Source: Anaerocolumna sp. AGMB13025 (GTDB taxonomy: Bacteria > Bacillota > Clostridia > Lachnospirales > Lachnospiraceae). Taken from it: a DNA stretch of 64,000 bases. Shown here one piece after another: positions 43,855 through 53,942 of the stretch; positions within the stretch are counted from its first letter, which is position 1; every line of letters starts with the position of its first letter. Both the position numbers and the translations under genes were made by a program. The notes under the pieces are model-generated. The model was not told where the DNA came from and made no database searches. It worked only from the letters and a program-made list of their open reading frames with translations. The DNA is taken from the NCBI RefSeq assembly GCF_029689925.1, contig NZ_CP121445.1:3084501-3148500 (forward strand), read 5' to 3'.

Positions 43855-45468
43855 ATGAAAAAAAGACCACATATTATTATCTTTAATCCGGATCAAATGC
43901 AAAACTCTGCATTGGCACATATGGGAGAGAATCCGGCAGCTAAGACCCCTTTTTTGGATGAATTGGCAGCAACGGAGGCTGTTTCATATCGGAATGCATA
44001 TTGCCAGAATCCCGTATGCGTACCCAGCAGATGTAGTTTTCTTACCGGATTATATCCCCATGTCCACGGTCACCGCACCATGAATCATATGCTCCATTCT
44101 CATGAAAGCAGTATATTAAAAGAATTAAAAGAGAATGGATATTATGTATGGATGAATGCAAGAAATGATTTTCTTCCGGGGCAGGAGGAAGGGACTTTCA
44201 AAGCTCATGCGAATGAGATTTTCTATGGAGGGGATGTATTACCGCCTCCAGGTCCAGTGAATCCGGGATTGCGTGGTGAGCCAGGGGGAAAATATTATTA
44301 TTCCCATTACCAGGGCTGTCTTAAAACCGATGAAGAGGGAATCCGTTACAGCAGTGATGACGAAGTCGTAGACGCAGCTATACAGCGCGCCCTTAATCCA
44401 ATTGATGAACGGCCTCTCTGTTTATTTTTAGGTCTTATAAACCCCCATCCGGAGTATGGAGTGGAGGAGCCTTACTTTTCTGCCATTGACAGGACAAAAC
44501 TTTCTAAAAGAGTAGTAGATCGCAGTCCGGATTCTTCGGAACCCCTAATTGAAACAATGATTAGAAATAACCAGGGAATGGAGGAGTTTACAGAAGAAGA
44601 CTGGAATGAGTTGCGTGCCTCTTACCTTGGAATGTGCATGAAGGTAGATGATATGTTCCGCCGGTTATGTGAGGGGCTCAAAACGGCCGGTATCTATGAT
44701 GACTGTGCTATTTTTTTCTTCAGTGACCATGGGGATTATCAGGGGCAATTTGGTTTAACAGAAAAAAATCAAAATACGTTTTATGATAATCTTGTACGGG
44801 TTCCGTTCTTAATTAAACCGCCAAAAGGTTATGAGGTAGATAACGGAATAAGCGACAGTATTGTTGAACTTGTAGATTTCTATGGTACAGCCATGGATTT
44901 TGCCGGAATTAAACCAGATCATACTCATTTTGGAATCAGCCTTAGAGGAAATATAGCAGACCGCAGTCTGGCAGTCCGGGACTATGCCTGCTGTGAAGGG
45001 GGTCGCCTTGCCGGCGAAATCCATTGCGATGAAAGTCATGTTGACGGAGAAACAGGTGTCAATCCCCGTAATGTATACTGGCCCCGTATAAAAGCAGAAG
45101 AAGATGATAAGGCTCATACAAAAGCAACAATGCTGCGGACAAAACAGTATAAATATATACGCCGTTTATATGAACCGGATCAGTTATTTGACTTAGGAAG
45201 AGATCCGGGAGAGACACATAATCTTGCTGATGACGGGGCATATCAAGGTATTGTAACGGATATGCGTTTGAAAATGCTGGACTGGTATCAGTCTACCTGC
45301 GATATTGTACCATTTACCTATGACAGTCGTTTTAATTATGAAATGACTTGGAACCGGGTAAAAAACATATGTCCTGCCGACCGTGTGGAAGAGATACAGG
45401 CTTTGATACGGGAAGGTAAAAAATCAATGTATGAAATTATCCGGTATTGTACAGAACTTCAGATATAA
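43855..45468 (+). CDS. Sulfatase 2, Cys-type (cytoplasmic)
   Basis: 537 residues. Active site CVPSR (55-59) in NPVCVPSRCSFLTGLYP. Metal ligands FNPDQ at the N-terminus and FSDHGDYQGQFGL late in the sequence. No signal peptide. It differs clearly from the 40102/54128 pair, so it probably removes sulfate from another position or residue. ATG follows TGGAGGAG. Alone between a terminator (43712) and the 220-base gap before the transporter genes. Confidence 0.92.
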   Translation: MKKRPHIIIFNPDQMQNSALAHMGENPAAKTPFLDELAATEAVSYRNAYCQNPVCVPSRCSFLTGLYPHVHGHRTMNHMLHSHESSILKELKENGYYVWMNARNDFLPGQEEGTFKAHANEIFYGGDVLPPPGPVNPGLRGEPGGKYYYSHYQGCLKTDEEGIRYSSDDEVVDAAIQRALNPIDERPLCLFLGLINPHPEYGVEEPYFSAIDRTKLSKRVVDRSPDSSEPLIETMIRNNQGMEEFTEEDWNELRASYLGMCMKVDDMFRRLCEGLKTAGIYDDCAIFFFSDHGDYQGQFGLTEKNQNTFYDNLVRVPFLIKPPKGYEVDNGISDSIVELVDFYGTAMDFAGIKPDHTHFGISLRGNIADRSLAVRDYACCEGGRLAGEIHCDESHVDGETGVNPRNVYWPRIKAEEDDKAHTKATMLRTKQYKYIRRLYEPDQLFDLGRDPGETHNLADDGAYQGIVTDMRLKMLDWYQSTCDIVPFTYDSRFNYEMTWNRVKNICPADRVEEIQALIREGKKSMYEIIRYCTELQI

Positions 45469-45688
45469 TAAATTTTTAGCTTTGAGGCAGTCAAAAGTCA
45501 TAAATACGATAGGATTTTAATTTTTTTGATAGGTATTTGTTTTGGAGAAACCAGGTAGTCGGAAATTTGATAGCTGACATCGTGAATTTTATAGTGTAGA
45601 ACGGTAGAATTTTTTATAATTCATGTATAACGATCCATTTACTTTACTTGTCGTTTGAAATTCAATCTAAAGAAAGGGAGAAAAAAAC

Positions 45689-47197
45689 ATGTCAGCAAAA
45701 GGTGAGATTCTGGTTGAAGTAAAAGACATGTGTAAAAACTTTGGAGTGACAGTAGCTCTTAAATCTGTAAATATTTCCATAAAGCGTGGGGAAATCAGAG
45801 GGCTCATCGGTGAAAATGGCTCGGGCAAATCTACAGTTTCTTCAATCATTGCAGGAATACAACCTGCAACCAGTGGTGAAATGTATTATAAAGGAAAGCT
45901 TTGGAAGCCGGAAAGTACCTTAGACGCTGTAAATAACGGAATTGGTATGATTGTTCAGGAAGCTGGTACCATTGACAATGTCACGGTAGCGGAGAATATT
46001 TTTCTCGGAAATTATCAGTCATTTAAGAGAGGTATGTTCATAAGCCGTTCTAAGATGAATGCAGAAGCGAAGAAGGCGTTGGAAAAGATTGGTGCAACTC
46101 ATATAAATCCTGCTTATCCTACCCACTTGTATGATATGCAGGAACGTAAACTCATTGAGATTGCACGAACGATGTATAATGATCCAGACCTCTTTGTAGT
46201 GGATGAGACGACAACTGCACTATCACAAAAGGGAAGGACACTTCTATATAAACTGATGCATAAAGCAGCAGAGGAAAATAAAGCGGTAGTCTTTATCAGC
46301 CATGATTTGGATGAATTAATGGAACACTGTGATACCCTTACTATTCTCAGAGACGGCGTCATTATTGATAACCTGGAGAAATCAGCCTATGAAGAGAATG
46401 ATATTAAGCATAAAATGGTTGGCCGGGAGATAAAAGGAAATTATTATCGTGTGGATATGGATGGGTACGGTAATGAAGTAGTACTTAAGGCAGATTGTAT
46501 TACCACGATGAAAGATCTGCTGTGTTTTGACCTGGAATTACATAAAGGTGAGATTTTGGGAATTGGTGGGCTTTCCGATTGCGGAATGCATGAACTTGGC
46601 CGGGCACTTTATGGATTAGAGGAAGTAGTGGATGGAAAAGTTGTCATTACTCAATCCAGTACAGTTGTAAAAAGTCCTCAGATTGCTTTTAAAAACAGCA
46701 TGGGTTATGTATCAAAGAACCGTGATACGGAGTCTTTGGAATTAAATGCCTCCATTGGTGCTAATATCCAAAGCACCGGTTATAAAAAGAACCGACTGTT
46801 TGGTCCAATTATGTCAAGTAAGAAAGAAAAGAAATATGCCATGCTTCAAGTGGATGCCCTGGCCATTAAATGCGTGAATATACTCCAGCCGGTGAAGGCA
46901 ATGTCAGGAGGAAACAAGCAAAAGGTCGTATTTGGAAAATGGATTGCAGATGATGCAGATATATTAATCCTGGATTGCCCAACCCGAGGCGTGGATATTG
47001 GTGTAAAAGCTTCTATGTACCGTTTGATCTATGAGATGAAAAAAAAGGGCAAATCAATTGTGATGATCAGTGAAGAAATGCCTGAACTTATCGGTATGGC
47101 AGACCGAATTCTGATTTTAAAGGACGGAAGGTTAAATGGGGAATTCTACCGCAAAGAAAGCTACAATGAGCATCAGTTAATTGAGAGTATGATATAA
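45689..47197 (+). CDS. Sugar ABC transporter ATPase (RbsA/MglA type)
   Basis: 502 residues with two nucleotide-binding domains, as in carbohydrate importers of the CUT2 class. Domain 1 has Walker A GENGSGKST and Walker B DLFVVDETTTAL. Domain 2 has a degenerate Walker A (GGLSDCGMHELG), usual in this family, and intact signature SGGNKQKVVFGKW with LILDCPTRGVD. It energises uptake by the two permeases at 47212 and 49673. GGGAG ribosome binding site. A 220-base gap upstream probably holds the YesN-dependent promoter, but no clear sigma-A box was found there. Confidence 0.92.
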   Translation: MSAKGEILVEVKDMCKNFGVTVALKSVNISIKRGEIRGLIGENGSGKSTVSSIIAGIQPATSGEMYYKGKLWKPESTLDAVNNGIGMIVQEAGTIDNVTVAENIFLGNYQSFKRGMFISRSKMNAEAKKALEKIGATHINPAYPTHLYDMQERKLIEIARTMYNDPDLFVVDETTTALSQKGRTLLYKLMHKAAEENKAVVFISHDLDELMEHCDTLTILRDGVIIDNLEKSAYEENDIKHKMVGREIKGNYYRVDMDGYGNEVVLKADCITTMKDLLCFDLELHKGEILGIGGLSDCGMHELGRALYGLEEVVDGKVVITQSSTVVKSPQIAFKNSMGYVSKNRDTESLELNASIGANIQSTGYKKNRLFGPIMSSKKEKKYAMLQVDALAIKCVNILQPVKAMSGGNKQKVVFGKWIADDADILILDCPTRGVDIGVKASMYRLIYEMKKKGKSIVMISEEMPELIGMADRILILKDGRLNGEFYRKESYNEHQLIESMI

Positions 47198-47211
47198 GAA
47201 AGGTGAATAAT

Positions 47212-48216
47212 ATGACTGATACTGAAATTATAAAAGGCACGCCCCGTCTTAGTTTGACGGACCGCGTTAGTATTATTAAAAATAACCCTTCTTTTTCCTT
47301 TGCTTTTCCGATTATAGTTCTTCTTCTGATTATTTCAGTCTTTGGAGCGGCAACAGGTGGGAGTTTTTTTGGGAAAAATATATTCTTAGGTATATTTAAT
47401 CAGGCCATTATTATTGGTACTATGGCTACGGCCGTTTCCTTTATATACACTACGGGTAATCTTGATATCTCTGTTGGAAATGCCATGGCTCTGGCTGCTA
47501 CCATTGGTGCATTGGTCTATAATACGACAGGAAATGCTGTTCTGATGGTTGTTTCGGCAATTGTTTCAGGGATTCTGCTCATGGTGTTTAATTGTACGAT
47601 GAGTGTTATTTTCGGAGTAAAGTCCATTACAGTTGCTATTGTTATGATTCAGTTATACAGTGCTATCGTAAGTAATATATTAGGGCCAGAAACTCTGAAG
47701 GTTGATTATGCAATGTGTAAAATAATGGAAAATTCCGGCTTTCGCTACGCTGCCTTTATCGGATATTTTGTATTATGTTTTGTGGTATTCCACTTAACCT
47801 CGGCTGGACGGGAACTTCGTTTTATCGGCGGCAATGATGTCTGTGCAAATCAGACTGGTATGAATTCCAGCAAGGCAAAATATATCAGCTTTCTTATGGC
47901 AGGTATTGGTGTTGGGCTGGCAGCAGTTTTTACAATAATACGTACCGGTTCGGTGAGTACTGAAGTAGGAAACGGAATGGGAATGGATGTTATGCTTGCT
48001 ACTGTTTTGGGCGGTATGTCTATTTTCGGCGGTGCAAAGTCCAACTCTTATGCAGGTCTTCTTGGAGCGTTGACGGTTTCAGCCCTTAATAAGGGATTGT
48101 TAATGGTTGGTATTTCACCTACCGTAATCCAGGGAGTACGTGGTGCCATATTCCTGCTTTTAGTCTATATGAACAGTGAACGTCCACAAACCTTGCCGAC
48201 AAGACAACAGGTTTAG
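47212..48216 (+). CDS. Sugar ABC transporter permease 1 (RbsC type)
   Basis: About 334 residues with eight to ten membrane segments. It shows the RbsC-family features TTGNLDISVGNAMALAA near the N-terminus and FIGGNDVCANQTGMNSSKAKYISFLMAG in the EAA-like cytoplasmic loop, then GMDVMLATVLGGMSIFGGAKSN. Second gene of the importer, 14 bases after the ATPase. ATG 47212 follows AAAGG; GTG 47203 would place the RBS inside the gene. Confidence 0.9.
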   Translation: MTDTEIIKGTPRLSLTDRVSIIKNNPSFSFAFPIIVLLLIISVFGAATGGSFFGKNIFLGIFNQAIIIGTMATAVSFIYTTGNLDISVGNAMALAATIGALVYNTTGNAVLMVVSAIVSGILLMVFNCTMSVIFGVKSITVAIVMIQLYSAIVSNILGPETLKVDYAMCKIMENSGFRYAAFIGYFVLCFVVFHLTSAGRELRFIGGNDVCANQTGMNSSKAKYISFLMAGIGVGLAAVFTIIRTGSVSTEVGNGMGMDVMLATVLGGMSIFGGAKSNSYAGLLGALTVSALNKGLLMVGISPTVIQGVRGAIFLLLVYMNSERPQTLPTRQQV

Positions 48217-48271
48217 GAAAGGTTATCAATAAAGCTGCAATTCAATTTAATAAAAAAGGAGAGAAATTATT

Positions 48272-49627
48272 ATGAAAAAAAGAGTATTAGCATTGGCTTT
48301 AACAGCAGTCATGAGTTTAAGTCTCATAGCCTGTGGTAAAAGTAATACCGGTGGTGATAAAACAGGGGGAGATACCGGTAAAGGTACGACAGAAACACAA
48401 CAGACAGGTGGAACAGAACAAACAAGCGGAACAGAGCAAACAGGCGATACTGATAACCAGCAAAAATCGCCACAGGATTTTAAAACCTTTAAAATAGGTG
48501 TCTGTGAACCACAGGCCATTGATGAGGTAGTAATCCGCCGTGATTATTATGAAAACTATCTTGCGAAAAAATATAATGTGGAATTTGTATTTTCCGAACA
48601 AGTAAAAGATACGGATGATGAATTAAGTTTTATAGAGAATTGTGCTGATTTAGGTGCCGATGCGATTATTAGTTACCGGTCAGAAGATGCAAATCAGATG
48701 GCTCAGGTCTGTAAGGAATATGGAATGGCATATGTAATTAATAATCAACGTTCACCATTAGTTGAAGATGCATTTACAGGAGGGTATGAGAACTTTACCG
48801 GTTCCTTTGCTGCTGATCAGCCATATGTTGGAAGTCTGTTTAAAGATTGGCTGACAAAAAATGCCTCCGATGACGGAAGCGAGGGTTTCCTGATTACATC
48901 TTCCCTTGCTTATAAAGGGAATACCCAGCATTCAGAGTGTACGGAAGCAGCTTTATCCGCACTTCAGGAGAAGTATGGTCTGACTTATGAAGATACTATT
49001 AAAAATCTGGCAGTTGCATCTGCTCCAATCGAAGTTGCTAATGATAAAAATATAAAAATTTATATTTATCCTGGTGTTTCATCACAGAATGAAGGCTGGC
49101 TGGCTGGTGTCAGTACAGCGCTGCAAACAGGAAATTACGGAGTATTTATTCAGTCGGGACAATCTTTTACGGAGACAGCAGTTGTTGTTGACGAAGTAGA
49201 AAAGGCATTTAAAAAAGATATTAAAGTGGCTTCGGTAGCATCTATCTCAAATTCCCTTTTGAACGCCTTTAATACAAAGGATGCTTTTGGTAATTCATCC
49301 ATCAATATGGCATCGGTAAAATCCACCAGTATGGTAAGCAGTATGGGATTTGTAAAAGTATATAATGCATTAACCGGTTATAGCAACTTAAATATTGAAG
49401 CTAGCGGTGATCCGTCACAAGTATTGTTTAGAATGTGGGCAATTGAGAATCCCGAGCAGATGAGTACTCTGTCAAACTGGGATGTAGCAGGCGGAAATAA
49501 GTGGATTGTAGATTATAATGTAATCGATCAGACACTTGGTATTTATCATCCTGACTTGACTTCGGAAGGAATCCAGGCTGTTTATGACAGTGTAAACTTT
49601 GATGAAGCAAAATCCCGTCTTGAATAA
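48272..49627 (+). CDS. Sugar-binding lipoprotein of the ABC importer
   Basis: 451 residues. Lipoprotein signal MKKRVLALALTAVMS ending LIACGKS (Cys21). A Gly/Thr-rich linker follows (about 23-65), then a periplasmic-binding-protein type I fold (FKIGVCEPQAIDEVVIRRDYY; DAIISYRSEDANQMA; YVINNQRSP). Longer than ordinary RbsB (about 300), suggesting a larger ligand such as a sulfated oligosaccharide. It lies between the two permease genes, an unusual order. Confidence 0.88.
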   Translation: MKKRVLALALTAVMSLSLIACGKSNTGGDKTGGDTGKGTTETQQTGGTEQTSGTEQTGDTDNQQKSPQDFKTFKIGVCEPQAIDEVVIRRDYYENYLAKKYNVEFVFSEQVKDTDDELSFIENCADLGADAIISYRSEDANQMAQVCKEYGMAYVINNQRSPLVEDAFTGGYENFTGSFAADQPYVGSLFKDWLTKNASDDGSEGFLITSSLAYKGNTQHSECTEAALSALQEKYGLTYEDTIKNLAVASAPIEVANDKNIKIYIYPGVSSQNEGWLAGVSTALQTGNYGVFIQSGQSFTETAVVVDEVEKAFKKDIKVASVASISNSLLNAFNTKDAFGNSSINMASVKSTSMVSSMGFVKVYNALTGYSNLNIEASGDPSQVLFRMWAIENPEQMSTLSNWDVAGGNKWIVDYNVIDQTLGIYHPDLTSEGIQAVYDSVNFDEAKSRLE

Positions 49628-49672
49628 ACCGGCCATATCGAAAACGCAATTATTTGAAGGAAGGATATATTC

Positions 49673-50707
49673 ATGAATCAAAAAACAGTTATATATAAAT
49701 TACAAAGTGTACTGAAGTTAATTTTAATGCCCCTTGCTGTGTTTCTTATATTCGAAATCATTGACAGATTGTCAACAGGTAAGGGATTAATTAGTTCTAT
49801 TGCCGATTTGAGGGTGCTTTTCCGTACGGTTATTACCTGTTATTGCTTTGCGATGGCCCTTAATTGTAATCTGCTTTTGGGACGTATGGATCTCTCTGCC
49901 GGTGCACAGATGTTTATGGGATGTATCTTTGGAGGAAATATCGCGTTGCAGCTTAATTTAGGAGGTATCGGAATTCTTATATTAAGCATAGTAATCGGTG
50001 CTTTATGCGGGCTGTTAGTGGGAGTTATCTTTGTTAACATGCGTATTCTTCCCATGGTACTTGGTATTGGTATGACACTGATTTTTGAATGTTTTTCATT
50101 TGGAGCTTATAACCAGCAGGGACTTATGCTGTATGGGAAAAAGAATGTTGAAATCTTATCTAATATAACCTTTATATTTTTCATAGCAATCCTGCTTATA
50201 TTTATTATGACTATTTTGTTCCAGCACAGTACTTTTGGTTACAGCCGCCGTGCTATTCAGGGAAGTCAGAAATTAGCAGCGGATTCGGGTATCAATATCT
50301 TTAAAAACTGTATCTGGTGTTATGTTATTGCAGGCGCACTGGTTGCCTGCGCGGGAGTTTTTGATACAGCCTATAAGGGAACCTTAATACCTGGTCTGGG
50401 AATGAGCAGCAATGGCAGTGTATTCAGTAATATGTTCCCGATGTTTTTAGGTATCTGGCTTGGATCCTTTGTCGGTAATCCTGTTATTGGGGTTCTGGGC
50501 GGAGCACTTAGCATAAAATTATTAACCTTAGGACTATCCAAGCTGGCACTGGGAGGAAGTACCCAAAATATAATTATCTATTCCTTATTCTTGATTTTTA
50601 TGATTTACCGTACAAATTCTAATAAACTGAAAAAACTGAAAGAAAAGAAAATACGGATTAAATTAGCCCAGGAAACAAGGCGTGTAGAAAATCTGCAAAT
50701 TATTTAA
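49673..50707 (+). CDS. Sugar ABC transporter permease 2
   Basis: 344 residues, about nine membrane segments, a more divergent RbsC-type permease. It has CNLLLGRMDLSAGAQMFMGC in the position of the N-terminal family motif, GYSRRAIQGSQKLAADSGIN in the cytoplasmic loop, and a basic C-terminal tail (KLKKLKEKKIRIKLAQE). With permease 1 it probably forms a heterodimeric channel. ATG follows GAAGGA. A terminator lies just after it. Confidence 0.88.
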   Translation: MNQKTVIYKLQSVLKLILMPLAVFLIFEIIDRLSTGKGLISSIADLRVLFRTVITCYCFAMALNCNLLLGRMDLSAGAQMFMGCIFGGNIALQLNLGGIGILILSIVIGALCGLLVGVIFVNMRILPMVLGIGMTLIFECFSFGAYNQQGLMLYGKKNVEILSNITFIFFIAILLIFIMTILFQHSTFGYSRRAIQGSQKLAADSGINIFKNCIWCYVIAGALVACAGVFDTAYKGTLIPGLGMSSNGSVFSNMFPMFLGIWLGSFVGNPVIGVLGGALSIKLLTLGLSKLALGGSTQNIIIYSLFLIFMIYRTNSNKLKKLKEKKIRIKLAQETRRVENLQII

Positions 50708-50712
50708 ATATC

Positions 50713-50754
50713 GGGATGCTGTAAATAAAATAATTTTGCAGCATCCTATTTTAT
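50713..50754 (+). terminator. Terminator after the importer genes
   Basis: GGATGCTG (50714-50721) pairs with CAGCATCC (50739-50746), followed by TATTTTAT. Possibly leaky, because the sulfatase gene 30 bases further has no obvious promoter of its own. Confidence 0.7.
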
Positions 50755-50782
50755 AAGAAATATCCAAAAAGGAGGCAATAAA

Positions 50783-52282
50783 ATGCGAGCTATCATGATT
50801 ATGTATGATTCTCTTCGAAGAGATCTTTTATCCTGTTATAACGAATCAATCGTTCCTATGCCAAATTTTGAACGCCTGGCAAAGCATACAGTAACGTTTG
50901 ACAACAGCTATGTCTGCAGTTTACCTTGTATGCCGGCAAGACGTGAATTACATACTGGCCGTCCGAATTTTTTACACCGAAGCTGGGGTCCACTAGAGCC
51001 CTTTGATGATTCCATGCCTGAACTATTAAAAAAGGCAGGAATCCATACTCATTTAGCTACGGATCATTACCATTATGTACAGGATGGAGGGGCTACCTAT
51101 CACAACCGTTTTTCTACCTGGGAATGCTTTAGAGGACAGGAAACGGATACCTGGATTGGAAACTGCGCCCCTAGAGAAACCGAGTATTCCCCTCAACTGT
51201 TAAGTCCGCAGTCACAGCCGGAACCCCTTAGAACCATTAGAAAAAGCGGTGGGTGGCAGAATATGGATAACCGGACTGTATGCAGGACAGAAGCAGATTA
51301 CCCCCAGACCCATACCTTTGACAATGGTATTGATTTTATTAAACGGAATGCAGAATATGATAACTGGTTTGTCCAGATTGAAACCTTTGATCCTCATGAG
51401 CCTTTTGATTCGCCGGATAATTATCTAAGCCGCTGGTTTGATCCGGATAACGAATACGAGAAGGACTGGCCTCCTTATGCGCCTGCAAAAGAAGATGAGG
51501 AAACCATTGATAAAATTCGCCGAAAGTATTATGCTTTGGCAGAATTTTGTGATAGAAGTCTTGGCAGGGTCTTAGATCTTATGGATGAGTATGACCTCTG
51601 GAAGGATACTATGCTGATCGTAAATACAGATCATGGCTTTATTCTTGGTGAACACGACTGGTGGGGTAAGACTTCCATGCCGGAATACAATGAAGTTGCT
51701 CATACACCTCTATTCCTATGGGATCCTCGCGGCAAGACTTCAGGTGAGCACAGGAAAGCTTTGGTACAGACCATTGATATTGCTCCAACCTTACTTGATT
51801 TCTTTCAGTACCCTATCCCCAAAGATATGTTAGGTAAACCCCTTAAAGCTGCGGCTGAGAAAGATGAAGCAGTTCGGGAGTACGGTATCTATGGAATCCA
51901 TGGCGGTCCGATTAATATCACGGATGGACGTTATGTGTATATGAGAGCAGTGCGTACAGACGGTTCCGAGATTGATGAGTATACACTAATGCCAACCCAC
52001 ATGACCATGTTATTTTCCGTAAAAGAAATGCAAAGAGCAGAATTCACAGAAGGCTTTACCTTTACAAAAGGATGCAAGGTAATGCGTATTCCTGTAGCAG
52101 CAAGGGGAGCCGCAAAGATTACGGAGGATTTACTATTTGATTTAGAACAGGATCCGAAGCAGGTAAATCCTGTCCATCTGCCAGAGGTTAAGGAACGGAT
52201 GGAGTTAGCACTTGCCAATTTGTTAAAAGAAAACGAGGCACCGGCAGCAATATATGAACGATTTGGTTTTGTTAATCAGTAA
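50783..52282 (+). CDS. Sulfatase 3, Cys-type (cytoplasmic)
   Basis: 499 residues. Active site CMPAR (49-53) in LPCMPARRELHTG. Metal ligands at MMIMYDS-type N-terminus (IMIMYDSLRRD) and NTDHGFILGEHDWWGK late. No signal peptide. The downstream DPHEPFDSPDNYL resembles the substrate-site strand of heparan/N-sulfoglucosamine-like sulfatases, but specificity is not assigned. RBS AAGGAGG. It is followed by element copy B and sulfatase 4. Confidence 0.92.
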   Translation: MRAIMIMYDSLRRDLLSCYNESIVPMPNFERLAKHTVTFDNSYVCSLPCMPARRELHTGRPNFLHRSWGPLEPFDDSMPELLKKAGIHTHLATDHYHYVQDGGATYHNRFSTWECFRGQETDTWIGNCAPRETEYSPQLLSPQSQPEPLRTIRKSGGWQNMDNRTVCRTEADYPQTHTFDNGIDFIKRNAEYDNWFVQIETFDPHEPFDSPDNYLSRWFDPDNEYEKDWPPYAPAKEDEETIDKIRRKYYALAEFCDRSLGRVLDLMDEYDLWKDTMLIVNTDHGFILGEHDWWGKTSMPEYNEVAHTPLFLWDPRGKTSGEHRKALVQTIDIAPTLLDFFQYPIPKDMLGKPLKAAAEKDEAVREYGIYGIHGGPINITDGRYVYMRAVRTDGSEIDEYTLMPTHMTMLFSVKEMQRAEFTEGFTFTKGCKVMRIPVAARGAAKITEDLLFDLEQDPKQVNPVHLPEVKERMELALANLLKENEAPAAIYERFGFVNQ

Positions 52283-52292
52283 GGAGTTATCT

Positions 52293-52385
52293 AAGGTTGA
52301 AAGAAAATTTAAGAATTGAAAGGATGCCACATTCGGATTCTTCAACCTTTTATAGTGGCGGTATTGCTAGTGGACTTGCAATACT
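52293..52385 (+). repeat. Structured dispersed element, copy B (pseudoknot plus hairpin)
   Basis: Same strand order as copy A: AAGGTTGAA (52293-52301), GCCAC (52326-52330), TTCAACCTT (52341-52349), GTGGC (52355-52359). Helix 1-3 has 9 bp and helix 2-4 has 5 bp. The following hairpin TATTGC / GCAATA keeps pairing where copy A has TATCGC / GCGATA, a compensatory C:G to T:A change. It lies inside the sulfatase operon, ending 16 bases before the next ATG, and there is no normal ribosome binding site for that gene apart from the element. Confidence 0.6.
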
Positions 52386-52400
52386 CAATTGGTATTAAAT

Positions 52401-53942
52401 ATGAAAATTTTATTTATTGACTGTGATACGTTAAGACCGGATCATTTGGGCTGTTATGGATATCAGAGACCAACTTCACCCTATATTGATTCGATTGCGC
52501 GGGATGGGATTTGCTATCAGGATTACTATTGTTCGGATGCACCATGTCTGCCTTCTAGAGCTGCTTTGGTGACCGGTCGGTTTGGTATCCATACAGGGGT
52601 TGTCGGACATGGCGGAACTGCGGCCGATATGAGACTGGATGGAGAGGACCGAATCATGATGGATACCAATACCAGAGATAATCTTCCGGCAGTGATGAAA
52701 CGATATGGGATGCATACGGCTTCTGTCAGTTCATTTCCGGAGCGTCATGGTGCATGGTGGTTTAATGCAGGCTTTAATGAATGTTATAACGTCGGAAAAA
52801 GAGGACTTGAAACAGCAGATGAAGTCACCCCTTATGCGCTTGACTGGCTGGAACGTAATAAAAACAAAGAAGACTGGTTCCTACATGTACATTACTGGGA
52901 CCCCCATACACCGTACCGTACACCCTTGGAGGAAGGTAATCCCTTTGAAACGATACCCCTTCCCAGAGAAGAATGGATGAATGAAGAATTATTGAAAGAG
53001 CATAGGGACAAGGAAGTTGGTCCTCATTCTGCCCAGGAATTATCCATGTATGATGATGCAGTGACGCCATTATTTCCAAGACAGCTGGGTCAAATCCGTA
53101 CCATGAAAGATTATAAGAAGAACATAGATGATTATGATACCGGAATCTGGTACATGGACAAGCATATCGGTAAACTGCTTGATTGGCTTAAGGCAGAGGG
53201 ATGCTATGAGGATACAGCGATTATCATAACAGCGGATCATGGAGAAGATTTAGGGGAACTGGGAGAATATGATGAGCATGGTTCGGCAGATTACCCGACC
53301 ACCCATATTCCAATGATTATTAAGTGGCCAGGTGGAATCAAAAACCATATGTCCTCCGGGTTACACTATAATCTTGATTTACTGCCGACTTTAAAAGAGT
53401 TGTTAGGACCCATGCCTGCAGCGAAGGTGTCAGAAAAGATAGTTGGTGTATGCAAGGAGCCGGAATATGATGGTATCAGTTATGCACAGACCTTGTTAGA
53501 GGGAAAGGATGGAGGCCGGGAATATCTGGTGGTCAGCCAGTGCGCTCATGTCTGCCAGCGAGCAGTACGGTTTGATGACTGGATGTATATAAGAACCTAT
53601 CATGATGGCTTTCATCTTCATCCGCAAGAGATGCTGTTTAATATCAAAGAAGATCCCCACCAGCTTAAGGACCTTGCGAAGGAGAAGAAAGAATTTTGCT
53701 GGAAGGGTACGTATTTGCTGGATCAATGGTATACAGAGAATATGAAAAAAATGGTGCATCAAAGTCAGACGGATCCCATGTGGACTGTAATTGCAGAAGG
53801 AGGACCTTTTCATAGTAAAGGACATTTACCTGAGTATTTAAAGCGTCTTGAGAATACAGGCAGAAGCTGGGCAGCAAAAGAACTCGCGAAGAGGCATCCG
53901 GAAGTAAAGGTGCGTAAAAGCACACTGACGGGAGTAAATTGA
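52401..53942 (+). CDS. Sulfatase 4, Cys-type (cytoplasmic)
   Basis: 513 residues from ATG 52401; a TTG four codons upstream is less likely. Active site CLPSR (49-53) in APCLPSRAALVTG. N-terminal metal strand LFIDCDTLRPDHLGCYG and late ITADHGEDLGELGEYDEHG, a form common in iduronate-2-sulfatase/choline-sulfatase-like enzymes. No signal peptide. No clear Shine-Dalgarno is seen; the structured element copy B occupies the leader and may control translation. The last codons and stop lie inside the first unit of a 70-bp tandem repeat. Confidence 0.92.
   Translation: MKILFIDCDTLRPDHLGCYGYQRPTSPYIDSIARDGICYQDYYCSDAPCLPSRAALVTGRFGIHTGVVGHGGTAADMRLDGEDRIMMDTNTRDNLPAVMKRYGMHTASVSSFPERHGAWWFNAGFNECYNVGKRGLETADEVTPYALDWLERNKNKEDWFLHVHYWDPHTPYRTPLEEGNPFETIPLPREEWMNEELLKEHRDKEVGPHSAQELSMYDDAVTPLFPRQLGQIRTMKDYKKNIDDYDTGIWYMDKHIGKLLDWLKAEGCYEDTAIIITADHGEDLGELGEYDEHGSADYPTTHIPMIIKWPGGIKNHMSSGLHYNLDLLPTLKELLGPMPAAKVSEKIVGVCKEPEYDGISYAQTLLEGKDGGREYLVVSQCAHVCQRAVRFDDWMYIRTYHDGFHLHPQEMLFNIKEDPHQLKDLAKEKKEFCWKGTYLLDQWYTENMKKMVHQSQTDPMWTVIAEGGPFHSKGHLPEYLKRLENTGRSWAAKELAKRHPEVKVRKSTLTGVN

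Noticed and set aside
45469..45688. Promoter for the importer operon
   Set aside because: A TATAAT near 45616 exists but no acceptable -35 box; it may depend on the AraC-type activator, so no sigma-A promoter was annotated.
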